DNA from: an uncultured Gellertiella sp.
GTDB lineage: Bacteria; Pseudomonadota; Alphaproteobacteria; Rhizobiales; Rhizobiaceae
Direction of reading: 5' to 3'
Length of the DNA: 64,000 nucleotides
NCBI RefSeq assembly: GCF_963457605.1
Contig: NZ_OY735139.1
Coordinates: 1,826,501-1,890,500, forward strand
Shown here: piece after piece, positions 57,054 to 64,000 of the stretch
Position numbering within the stretch: position 1 is the first letter of the stretch
Layout of the letters: each line of letters starts with the position of its first letter
The notes under the pieces: generated by a model
Database searches by the model: none
The model's input: the letters and a program-made list of their open reading frames with translations, nothing else
Told to the model about the DNA's origin: nothing
Position numbers and translations under genes: made by a program

Positions 57054-57698
57054 CTATTTTGCGCGAGGCTTTAGGCTATGCACAAAGGCTTTCACTGTGC
57101 TTAAGGTTTTGTCGACAAGGTGATCGACGCCCCGGGGATTGGGATGCATGCCATCGGCAATCTTCAGGCTGCTGTCGGAAATGATCCCGTCGAGAAAAAA
57201 CGGATAGAGGGCCACATCATGGGCACGGGCGAGCTCGGGATAGATGGCATTGAACGCATCGCCATAGGGCTTGCCCATGTTCGGCGGTGCCAGCATGCCA
57301 TAGAGCAGCACCGGAATGTGGCGCGCCCTGAGCCCGGAGAGCATGGCGTCGAGGTTCTTGCGGGTATCAGCGGGCGCAAGGCCGCGCAGGGCGTCGTTGG
57401 CGCCGAGTTCCAGCAGCACGCCGTCGGTGCCATCCGGAATGCTCCAGTCGAGGCGCGACATGCCGTCGGCGGTGGTATCGCCCGACACGGCGGCATTGGT
57501 GATCGTCACATCCATGCCCGCCTGTCGCAGTGCCTTTTCGAGCTTGGCCGGATAGGCATCACCCGCCTGCAGTTCATAGCCGGCCATCAGGCTGTCGCCA
57601 AAGGCGACGAGCTTCAGCTCTGCCGCCCCGGCTGGCCTAAAAAGGCCGGAAAGCGCTGACATCAGCAAACATGTGGCGAAAACCGCTTTAAACCGCAT
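57054..57698 (-). CDS. Periplasmic GDSL arylesterase/acyl-CoA thioesterase (TesA-like)
   Basis: A 214-aa SGNH hydrolase with a signal peptide (FATCLLMSALSGLFRPAGA). Block I is VAFGDSLMAGY with the catalytic Ser, block III LLELGANDALRG, and block V IADGMHPNPRGVDHL with the catalytic Asp and His. It matches E. coli TesA, and its divergence from an ABC ATPase/permease pair recalls the E. coli tesA-ybbA-ybbP locus. Confidence 0.93.
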   Translation of the reverse strand: MRFKAVFATCLLMSALSGLFRPAGAAELKLVAFGDSLMAGYELQAGDAYPAKLEKALRQAGMDVTITNAAVSGDTTADGMSRLDWSIPDGTDGVLLELGANDALRGLAPADTRKNLDAMLSGLRARHIPVLLYGMLAPPNMGKPYGDAFNAIYPELARAHDVALYPFFLDGIISDSSLKIADGMHPNPRGVDHLVDKTLSTVKAFVHSLKPRAK

Positions 57699-57779
57699 CC
57701 CGTCGACCCTACCTACGAAAAGGCGTCACCGCCATCCTGCATCCAATTCCTGTCTTTCTCCTATATAGGGCCAAATTTT

Positions 57780-58499
57780 GTGACCGAAACGATCATCGCG
57801 CTGAAACAGGCGGATCTGACGCTGGGACGGGACGCCGCGCGGGTTCATGTGCTGAAGACAATCGACCTGGACATCAGGAGGGGCGAGGCGGTGGGCATCG
57901 TCGGGCCGTCGGGCTCGGGCAAATCCACCCTGCTGATGGTGCTCGCGGGCCTCGAACGGCTCGACAGCGGCACGCTCGAGATTGACGGCACGGCGCTGCA
58001 TGCGATGGGTGAGGATAAGCTCGCAGCCTTTCGCGGACGCCATATCGGCATCGTCTTCCAGTCCTTTCACCTGATCCCCAACATGACGGCGCTGGAAAAT
58101 GTCGCGGTGCCGCTGGAACTTGCCAACAATCGCGATGCGTTCCGGCGCGCCGAGCGCGAACTGGTCTCGGTTGGACTTGCCGACCGGCTGCACCACTATC
58201 CCGGCCAGCTCTCAGGCGGCGAGCAGCAGCGCGTGGCCGTGGCTCGTGCGCTCGCCCCCAACCCGCCGCTGCTGATCGCCGATGAGCCAACCGGCAATCT
58301 CGACAGCGAAACCGGTCGGAAGATTGCCGATCTGCTGTTTGCCAAGCAGGAAGAGCGGCAGATGACCATGCTGCTCGTCACCCATGATCCATCGCTGGCC
58401 GCCCGCTGCGGCCGCCAGATTGCCATGCGGTCCGGCCGCATCGAAGCCTTGCCTCTTGCAGAGCCTGCCGCGGCGGAAAAGCAGGAGCTGAGCGCGTGA
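57780..58499 (+). CDS. ABC transporter ATPase (YbbA/LolD-like)
   Basis: A 239-aa ABC ATPase with Walker A GPSGSGKSTLLMVLAGLE, signature LSGGEQQRVAVARALA, Walker B LLIADEPTGNLD and the H-loop LVTHDPSLAARC. It belongs to the MacB/LolD/YbbA group that drives FtsX-like permeases. The start is GTG at 57780. Its end overlaps the permease start by four bases (GTGA). Substrate is unknown; lipid or lipoprotein handling is plausible because of the neighbouring esterase. Confidence 0.93.
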   Translation: MTETIIALKQADLTLGRDAARVHVLKTIDLDIRRGEAVGIVGPSGSGKSTLLMVLAGLERLDSGTLEIDGTALHAMGEDKLAAFRGRHIGIVFQSFHLIPNMTALENVAVPLELANNRDAFRRAERELVSVGLADRLHHYPGQLSGGEQQRVAVARALAPNPPLLIADEPTGNLDSETGRKIADLLFAKQEERQMTMLLVTHDPSLAARCGRQIAMRSGRIEALPLAEPAAAEKQELSA

Positions 58500-61063
58500 A
58501 CAGGGCTCAGTCCTTGCTCAGTGTGCCCTCGCTCGCCTTTCGCTTCGCCCTGCGTGAAATGCGCGGCGGGTTCAGGGGTTTCCTGATCTTCATCGCCTGC
58601 ATTGCGCTCGGCACGGCAGCGATTGCCGCGATCAATTCGGTGTCGCAGACCATTTCCGAAACCATGGCCAGCCAGGGCCAGCAACTGCTGGCGGGCGACG
58701 TGCGCTTCGAATTCACCAATCGCGAGGCCAGTGCCGCCGAACTTGCCTATATCCGGGGCCTTGGCACCGTCTCGCATTCGACGACACTGCGCTCCATGGT
58801 GCGCCGCGCCGATGGCGGCGATCAGGCGCTTGCCGAACTCAAGGCCGTCGATCCGGCCTACCCGCTCTACGGCCAGTTTTCGGCAGCGGGCGGCAAGCCG
58901 CTTGCCAGTCTGCTGGAACGGCACGACGGACAGTTCGGCGCGGTGGCGGCAGGCATGCTGCTCGACCGGCTGAACCTGTCGGTTGGCGACAGCGTGCTGG
59001 TCGGCAACAGCAAGGTCACCATTACCGGCACGATCAGCAACGAACCGGACTCGGTGTCGGAAGGCTTTGCCTTCGCGCCGCGCCTGCTGATGTCGGGGCA
59101 AGGCCTTGCCGAAACCGGGCTGGTGCAGCTCGGCAGCCTTGTCAAGCAGGACTATCGGGTAAAGCTTGCAGGATCGTCGCAAGACGTGGCACAGGCGCTT
59201 GCGGGTCTTGCCGGGCGGGCCAATGCGGCCTTTCCCGATGCCGGCTGGGCGATCCGCACCAGCCGCAATGCCGCCCCTGTGCTCGCCGAAAACATCGCCC
59301 GCTTCACCCAGTTCCTGACGCTTGTCGGCCTGACCGCACTTGTCGTCGGCGGGGTCGGCATCGGCAATGCGGTCCGGGCCTATCTGGATTCGAAGCGGAC
59401 GACCATCGCCACCTTCAAGTGCCTCGGTGCGCCAGGAGGCCTTATAACCCTGATCTATCTGTTCCAGATCACCCTTGTCGCCCTGGTCGGGATTGCCATC
59501 GGGCTGCTGATCGGGGCAGCGGCCCCGTTGCTTGCCAATCCCTGGCTTGCCACCTTCCTGCCGGTGGAGACCGGGTTGCGGTTTTATCCCGGCGCTCTGG
59601 CGCTGGCCACGGGCTTTGGCCTGCTGACCACACTTTCCTTCTCGATCCTGCCGCTGGGCCTTGCCCGCAGGGTATCTGCCGTCACCCTGTTTCGGGACGG
59701 CGGCGATTTCGCACGCCGCTTTCCATCCATGGCGAGCCTGCTGGCACTGGCTGTGGCGTTGGGTCTGCTGGCGGGCCTGGCAATCCTGACCGCCGCCGAC
59801 CGCAGGCTCGCGCTCAACGTGCTGGTGGCAATCGCCGTCGGCTTTGTCGGCCTCCTGCTGGTCGGCCTCGCCATTGCTGCCATTGCGCGCCGCCTGCCGC
59901 GAATGCGCTCGCCATCGCTGCGGCTTGCCATCGGCAATATCCACCGGCCCGGCGCGCTGACCGGGCCCGTGGTCCTGTCTCTGGGACTGGGGCTGGCGCT
60001 GCTGGTCAGCCTGTCGCTGATCGACGTCAACCTGCGCCAGCAGCTGACCGGAACACTGGCCGAAAAGGCCCCGAACTTCTTCTTCCTCGACATCCAGGCC
60101 CATGACCGGGAGGCCTTCCAGCGGATTCTGGCGAGCCGGGCACCGGGGGCCAGTATCGTCGCCGTGCCGATGCTGCGCGGCCGCATCACCGCGCTTGATG
60201 GCGTCGAGGTTGCCAGGGCGAAAGTTGCGCCCGAGGGCAAATGGGTGCTGAGCGGTGACCGGGGCATCACCTATGCCGAAACGCTTCCCGCCAACGCCCG
60301 CCTGACGGAGGGCGACTGGTGGGCGAAGGACTATTCGGGCGAACCGCTCGTCTCGTTTTCCGCCGAGGAGGCCGGCAATCTCGGCCTGAAGCGCGGCGAC
60401 ACCGTGACCGTCAATGTACTCGGCCGCCAGATCACGGCCCGCATCGCCAATCTGCGCAAGGTCGACTGGGGGTCCATGTCGATCAATTTCGTCATGGTCT
60501 TTTCGCCGAACACATTCCGGGGCGCGCCGAATTCCTGGCTGGCGACGCTTTCCGATCCCACGCTGTCAGCCGGACAGGAGGCCGTCGTTCTGCATGATGT
60601 GGTTGCCGCCTATCCGGCGGTCACCTCGATCCGCACCAGGGATGCACTCGATGCCGTCGCCCAACTCACCGGTCGCCTTGCCAATGCAATCCGGGCGGCG
60701 GCAGCCATTGCGCTGGCGACATCGATCCTCGTTCTGGCGGGCGCGCTGGCTGCGGGCAACCGCGCCCGGCTGCAGGATGCCGTGGTGATGAAAACGCTGG
60801 GCGCGACGCGGGCGATGCTTGTCGGCACCTACGGGCTGGAATACGGGCTGCTCGGACTGGCAACCGCGCTGTTTGCCACGCTCGCGGGCGGCGCGTCGGC
60901 CTGGTATGTGGTCGCCCGGATCATGAAGCTGCCCTTTGCGCTTTATCCCGGTCCTGTCGCGCTCACTCTGGCGCTCGGCCTCATCGTCACGGTCGGCATC
61001 GGCCTTGCCGGGACATGGCGGCTCCTCGGCCAGAAACCGGCGCAACACCTGCGGGAATTGTAG
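58496..61063 (+). CDS. FtsX-like ABC transporter permease (YbbP-like)
   Basis: An 855-aa permease with about ten membrane segments and large extracytoplasmic (MacB-PCD-like) domains. The first helix follows RFALREMRGGFRGFLIF; two FtsX domains lie at about residues 265-400 (FTQFLTLVGLTALVVGGVGIGN) and 730-850 (MKTLGATRAMLVGTYGLEYG). It begins with GTG 58496 inside the ATPase stop. With the ATPase it forms a YbbA-YbbP-type machine of unproven function. Confidence 0.92.
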   Translation: MNRAQSLLSVPSLAFRFALREMRGGFRGFLIFIACIALGTAAIAAINSVSQTISETMASQGQQLLAGDVRFEFTNREASAAELAYIRGLGTVSHSTTLRSMVRRADGGDQALAELKAVDPAYPLYGQFSAAGGKPLASLLERHDGQFGAVAAGMLLDRLNLSVGDSVLVGNSKVTITGTISNEPDSVSEGFAFAPRLLMSGQGLAETGLVQLGSLVKQDYRVKLAGSSQDVAQALAGLAGRANAAFPDAGWAIRTSRNAAPVLAENIARFTQFLTLVGLTALVVGGVGIGNAVRAYLDSKRTTIATFKCLGAPGGLITLIYLFQITLVALVGIAIGLLIGAAAPLLANPWLATFLPVETGLRFYPGALALATGFGLLTTLSFSILPLGLARRVSAVTLFRDGGDFARRFPSMASLLALAVALGLLAGLAILTAADRRLALNVLVAIAVGFVGLLLVGLAIAAIARRLPRMRSPSLRLAIGNIHRPGALTGPVVLSLGLGLALLVSLSLIDVNLRQQLTGTLAEKAPNFFFLDIQAHDREAFQRILASRAPGASIVAVPMLRGRITALDGVEVARAKVAPEGKWVLSGDRGITYAETLPANARLTEGDWWAKDYSGEPLVSFSAEEAGNLGLKRGDTVTVNVLGRQITARIANLRKVDWGSMSINFVMVFSPNTFRGAPNSWLATLSDPTLSAGQEAVVLHDVVAAYPAVTSIRTRDALDAVAQLTGRLANAIRAAAAIALATSILVLAGALAAGNRARLQDAVVMKTLGATRAMLVGTYGLEYGLLGLATALFATLAGGASAWYVVARIMKLPFALYPGPVALTLALGLIVTVGIGLAGTWRLLGQKPAQHLREL

Positions 61064-61145
61064 ATCGGGGTCGCCGGAACGGATTTCGGCAGAAAGCTCT
61101 TGTAAGAGATCTGCCGACACCTCATATTTGCCACAGGCATGCTGT

Positions 61146-61192
61146 AGCTCCGACGGCAGCCGGGACATCATTCCCGAACAGGTGCCGGAGCT
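61146..61192 (+). ncRNA. Structured leader of the BI-1 gene, candidate ybhL RNA motif
   Basis: A stem-loop made of AGCTCCG (61146-61152) with CGGAGCT (61186-61192), an inner GCA/TGC pair set, and CGGGA/TCCCG (61161-61165 and 61172-61176) with internal loops. It lies just before the BI-1 (YbhL/YccA) gene. A ybhL RNA motif is described upstream of such genes only in Rhizobiales; position and shape fit. Homology was judged by eye only. Confidence 0.6.
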
Positions 61193-61207
61193 TTCTAAGA
61201 GGAAAAA

Positions 61208-61948
61208 ATGGCTGATCTTCGTAACTATCAAAATCGTGGGGCCCAAACCCAGTCTGGCGCCGTGATCGACGAAGGGCTGCGGACCTATATGCTGAAGGTC
61301 TACAACCTGATGGCGATGGGTCTGGCAATCACCGGTCTGGCCGCCTATTTCACCTTCGCGCTCGCCTTCAGCAATGGCAGCGTGACGTCGTTCGGCATGG
61401 CGATCTATGGCAGCCCGCTGCGTTATGTCGTGATGTTTGCGCCGCTCGCCATGGTGTTCTACCTGAGCTTCCGCATTCACAAGATGAGCGTCAGCGCCGC
61501 GCAGCTCGCCTTCTGGGTCTATGCGGGCCTGATGGGCCTGTCGCTGTCGTCGATCTTCATCCTTTATACCCAGGGCAGCATCGTCCAGACCTTCTTCGTG
61601 ACGGCGGCGTCCTTCGGTGCGCTGTCGCTCTATGGCTACGTCACCAGGCGTGACCTGTCGGCCATGGGGTCGTTCCTGGTGATGGGCCTGTTCGGCCTGA
61701 TCATCGCCTCGCTCGTACAGCTCTTCCTGCAGTCGCAGGCGCTGAACTTTGCCATCTCGGTGGTCGGCGTGCTGATCTTTGCGGGCCTCACCGCCTGGGA
61801 TACGCAGAAGATCAAGGAATCCTATTACGAATCCGACAGTGCCGACATGGCAGGCCGCAAGGCGATCATGGGTGCGTTGCAGCTTTACCTGGATTTCCTC
61901 AACCTGTTCCTGTTCCTGCTGCGCTTCATGGGCAACAACCGCAACTGA
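61208..61948 (+). CDS. Bax inhibitor-1 (BI-1/YccA/YbhL) family membrane protein
   Basis: A 246-aa protein with seven membrane segments. The family pattern is complete: GLRTYMLKVYNLMAMGLAITG at the start, LRYVVMFAPLAMVF, QLAFWVYAGLMGLSLSSIF, GFGALSLYG-type helix, and the C-terminal GLTAWDTQKIKESYY and LYLDFLNLFLFLLRF. BI-1 members affect ion flux and membrane protease control. The RBS is AGAGG. Confidence 0.95.
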   Translation: MADLRNYQNRGAQTQSGAVIDEGLRTYMLKVYNLMAMGLAITGLAAYFTFALAFSNGSVTSFGMAIYGSPLRYVVMFAPLAMVFYLSFRIHKMSVSAAQLAFWVYAGLMGLSLSSIFILYTQGSIVQTFFVTAASFGALSLYGYVTRRDLSAMGSFLVMGLFGLIIASLVQLFLQSQALNFAISVVGVLIFAGLTAWDTQKIKESYYESDSADMAGRKAIMGALQLYLDFLNLFLFLLRFMGNNRN

Positions 61949-61973
61949 CAGGTCTGCGGATCTCTTCGAAAAG

Positions 61974-61999
61974 GGCGGCTCTCGGGCCGCCTTTTTTTT
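61974..61999 (+). terminator. Terminator after the BI-1 gene
   Basis: GGCGGC (61974-61979) and GCCGCC (61986-61991) form a stem followed by eight T. It is the textbook end of the BI-1 transcript. Confidence 0.85.
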
Positions 62000-62049
62000 G
62001 CGTTCGCCGGATATCAAATCGTGCGGGGTAAGAGGGTGCTGGTGAACCC

Positions 62050-62448
62050 TCAGGGATCGACGAGCTTCAGCGCCTTGTCGAAGACCTTCAGCACCTGCTT
62101 CAGCTCATGGCCACGCTTCAGCACCATGCCTTGCGTGTTGAGGACCGAGAAGGCCCCCTGCTTGGCTGCCAGTTTCGGATTTTTCTCGATGCGGTAGAGC
62201 GGCATTTCGCCGGAGCGCTTGAACACCGAAAATACCGCCCGGTCCCTGAGGTGGTCGATGGCATAGTCTTTCCACAGGCCCTCGCCCACCATGCGCCCAT
62301 AGATCCACAGGATCATGTCGAGTTCGCGGCGGTGAAAGGTGACCGGCAGCGGGTCGAGCGCCTTTCGATATTCACGCAGATCCACCACCACGGCGGGGCG
62401 GCCTTCACCTTCGCCTTCGTGGCTTTGCGCGTTCGTCTCATCCGTCAT
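62050..62448 (-). CDS. DUF2794 protein
   Basis: A 132-aa alphaproteobacterial protein of the DUF2794 family. The conserved core VDLREYRKALDPLPVTFHRREL and WKDYAIDHLRDRAVFSVFKRSGE is present. Function unknown. The ATG at 62448 (MTDETNAQ) is preferred; the frame is open upstream but unsupported. Confidence 0.87.
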   Translation of the reverse strand: MTDETNAQSHEGEGEGRPAVVVDLREYRKALDPLPVTFHRRELDMILWIYGRMVGEGLWKDYAIDHLRDRAVFSVFKRSGEMPLYRIEKNPKLAAKQGAFSVLNTQGMVLKRGHELKQVLKVFDKALKLVDP

Positions 62449-62727
62449 TGAGCAAAGCAGTCCGTGCTTGATTTGCGACAGGGCAATGACAGTTTGCCTC
62501 AGGAACGGCAAAAAGCAAGCATGGATGCGCACAGGCTTCGCCGGGAAGGCACGCCAGTCCGGGAGACAATTGCCCAAATCATGCCGAAACGCCGCCGCAA
62601 TGTGCGGCTATTTTCCACGCTGCCGGTTGTCGCCAGTCGCACCGGAGCCCGGTTCGCCACCACCTTTCCCAGCCCGGTCGTGGACGGACCGGGCATATCT
62701 TGCGGAGAGAGGTCGCAGCCCGGGAGA

Positions 62728-63477
62728 TCAGGCCTTGGGAATGAGACCGGCTCCACGCACCGGGCCGAGGCCGCCGCCCTTGCCTTCTCCCTGCACCAGG
62801 ATGGCGCCGCCATCCCTGCCTGCCTTGCCGAGCACGTCGGGCGGCAGCATCAGGTCAAGCTCCTTGCCATCCCACATGCCGATGGTTTCGACCGAGGAGA
62901 CGATGTTGCGATAGGTGACGCTCTGGCCGGAATTCTCGCCCTTGGCGATCTCCACCTGCTTTTCTCGGGTGAAATAGGCGATCACCACATTGGCCTTGCC
63001 GGAGCCCGAGCCGACGGCGATGCGGATGCCATCCGCATCGCGCCGGATCGTCACCGGAATATCGAGGCCCTTGCCGTCTTCCGCCATGTCTTTCAGCCCG
63101 GACCGGATCGAATCGAGATCGGCACCATTGAGATGGCTGCGGCCGTTGAGCACGGCCTGGGGCGTATAGACGCTGCTGCGGCCAAAGGCCGCCGCATAGT
63201 CATACTGGCGCTGGGTATGTTCCGGCGAACTCATGGTGTCGGCCCAGCCGAGATAATTCCAGTAATCGACATGGAAGGACAGGGCCACCGTCTGGGGATC
63301 GCTGATCAGTTCCTCGAAGGCGGCGTCGGCGGGCGGGCAGGACGAGCAGCCCTGCGAAGTGAAGAGTTCCACCACGCCGCGCGGACCCGGCTTGTCTGCC
63401 GCCAGTACGGAGCGGGCGGAAGGCGCAGCAGCCAGCAGCGACAGGAATGTCAAAGAGAGAGCCAAGCGAATTTTCAT
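62728..63477 (-). CDS. DUF1223 secreted thioredoxin-like protein
   Basis: A 249-aa secreted protein with a signal peptide (LALSLTFLSLLAAAPSARSVLA). The thioredoxin-like opening VVELFTSQGCSSCPPADAAF holds a CxxC pair, as in DUF1223 proteins, and LSFHVDYWNYLGW follows. The start is ATG 63477. Function unknown. It lies 236 bp after acnA. Confidence 0.88.
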   Translation of the reverse strand: MKIRLALSLTFLSLLAAAPSARSVLAADKPGPRGVVELFTSQGCSSCPPADAAFEELISDPQTVALSFHVDYWNYLGWADTMSSPEHTQRQYDYAAAFGRSSVYTPQAVLNGRSHLNGADLDSIRSGLKDMAEDGKGLDIPVTIRRDADGIRIAVGSGSGKANVVIAYFTREKQVEIAKGENSGQSVTYRNIVSSVETIGMWDGKELDLMLPPDVLGKAGRDGGAILVQGEGKGGGLGPVRGAGLIPKA

Positions 63478-63659
63478 TATCAGTCCCGCGCCGTCTCCGG
63501 CAGAAGCGGCACATCCGTGCAGGGGACATGCGGCGTGAATGAACCGGGGCAATGCCCTTTGCGCCTATCCATACAGGGTTGCAGGATCACCGCAAAGTCA
63601 CTTTCGGGTGAAACATGCGTGCGGCGAAACAGGATCGCGGGGCCGTTCCGGCACAGAAA

Positions 63660-63689
63660 AGCCGGGTACCCGAAACAGGGAACCCGGCT
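63660..63689 (-). terminator. Terminator after acnA
   Basis: Arms AGCCGGGT (63660-63667) and ACCCGGCT (63682-63689) pair with an inner GGG/CCC extension, followed on the minus strand by TTTTCTG. It lies just past the acnA stop. Confidence 0.75.
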
Positions 63690-63713
63690 CGGTCTTGTCA
63701 GCGTCCGTCAGGG

Positions 63714-64000
63714 TCAGACGGCGAGATCGCGCAGAACCGTCTGCAGGATGCCGCCATTGTTGACATAGGTGACCTCATCCAGCGTATCGATCCGGCAGAG
63801 GATCGGCACATCCTTCACCGTGCCATCCGCATAGGTGATGCGGGCAATCTTCCTTTCGCGCGGCTTGATCTGCTCAAGGCCCTCGATGCTGACGGTCTCG
63901 TCACCCTTGAGGTTCAGCGTCTGCCAGGTGGTGCCCTCCTCGAAGCAGAAGGGAATGACCCCCATGCCGACGAGGTTGGACCGGTGGATGCGCTCGAAGG
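63714..64000 (-). CDS. acnA: Aconitate hydratase, C-terminal end (5' part outside window)
   Basis: The last 95 codons of the AcnA/IRP-type aconitase, which interconverts citrate and isocitrate. The C-terminal swivel domain is clear: FERIHRSNLVGMGVIPF, GTTWQTLNLKGDETVSI, and the tail VNNGGILQTVLRDLAV. The N-terminal part with the Fe-S cysteines lies beyond the right edge. Confidence 0.95.
   Translation of the reverse strand, partial: FERIHRSNLVGMGVIPFCFEEGTTWQTLNLKGDETVSIEGLEQIKPRERKIARITYADGTVKDVPILCRIDTLDEVTYVNNGGILQTVLRDLAV

Noticed and set aside
58196-60103. 635-codon open frame on the minus strand opposite the ABC permease
   Set aside because: It is low-complexity, rich in Gln, Arg and Gly, and antisense to a well-supported permease.

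Overview
The window is a 64 kb piece of a GC-rich alphaproteobacterial chromosome, almost certainly from the Rhizobiaceae (Rhizobium/Agrobacterium group). Several things point there: an atpHAGDC operon separate from F0 genes, the mdh-sucCDAB and sdhCDAB blocks lying close together, a hemC-hemD-Mic60-like-hemY cluster, an Omp19-like lipoprotein, an IalB-like secreted protein, CtrA-type boxes (TTAA-N7-TTAA), a leader resembling the Rhizobiales ybhL RNA motif, and dispersed palindromic intergenic repeats. It is dense core genome: no rRNA, tRNA, CRISPR array, transposase or prophage was seen.

Layout. 1-3.5 kb: an aldehyde dehydrogenase (cut by the window edge) and an iron-type alcohol dehydrogenase, divergent from a LysR regulator. 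3.5-8.5 kb: the F1 ATP synthase operon atpH-A-G-D-C on the minus strand; atpD carries a one-base frameshift as read. 8.8-14.3 kb: a small membrane protein, priA, xerC, a TraB/GumN-family protein and a cytochrome b561. 14.4-25.4 kb: central carbon metabolism on the minus strand (mdh, sucC, sucD, sucA, sucB, then MAPEG, a small secreted protein, an SDR and lpdA). 25.5-32.7 kb: zapE, an Omp19-like lipoprotein, a VOC protein, a nucleotidyltransferase, and succinate dehydrogenase sdhC-D-A-B with a VapD-like gene inserted between sdhA and sdhB. 33-37 kb: a His-rich secreted protein, an ETF-beta-type lysine methyltransferase, EVE and YciI proteins, gpsA and tsaD. 37-42.8 kb: hemC, hemD, a Mic60-like protein, hemY, a TerB protein and a glutamine amidotransferase. 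42.8-54.4 kb: an MFS exporter, YggT, DUF167, ppa, a GNAT, typA, an M3 peptidase, argG, a LysE exporter, a DUF2188 protein with a short remnant gene, and rlmN. 54.6-64 kb: an IalB-like protein, a YkvA protein, a carbinolamine dehydratase, thpR, a tesA-like esterase divergent from an ABC ATPase/permease pair, a BI-1 membrane protein, DUF2794, DUF1223, and the C-terminal end of aconitase.

Functionally much of the window serves respiration and energy: aconitase (edge), 2-oxoglutarate dehydrogenase with its E3, succinyl-CoA synthetase, malate and succinate dehydrogenases, F1 ATPase, haem synthesis and a probable membrane-shaping Mic60 homologue. The points most worth a second look are the VapD-like RNase gene coupled to sdhB, the shrunken FINCPFD-family remnant after the DUF2188 gene, a perfect 22-bp palindrome upstream of mdh, two full CtrA boxes, the structured BI-1 leader, and two families of palindromic repeats that combine into a mosaic element near 52.7 kb.
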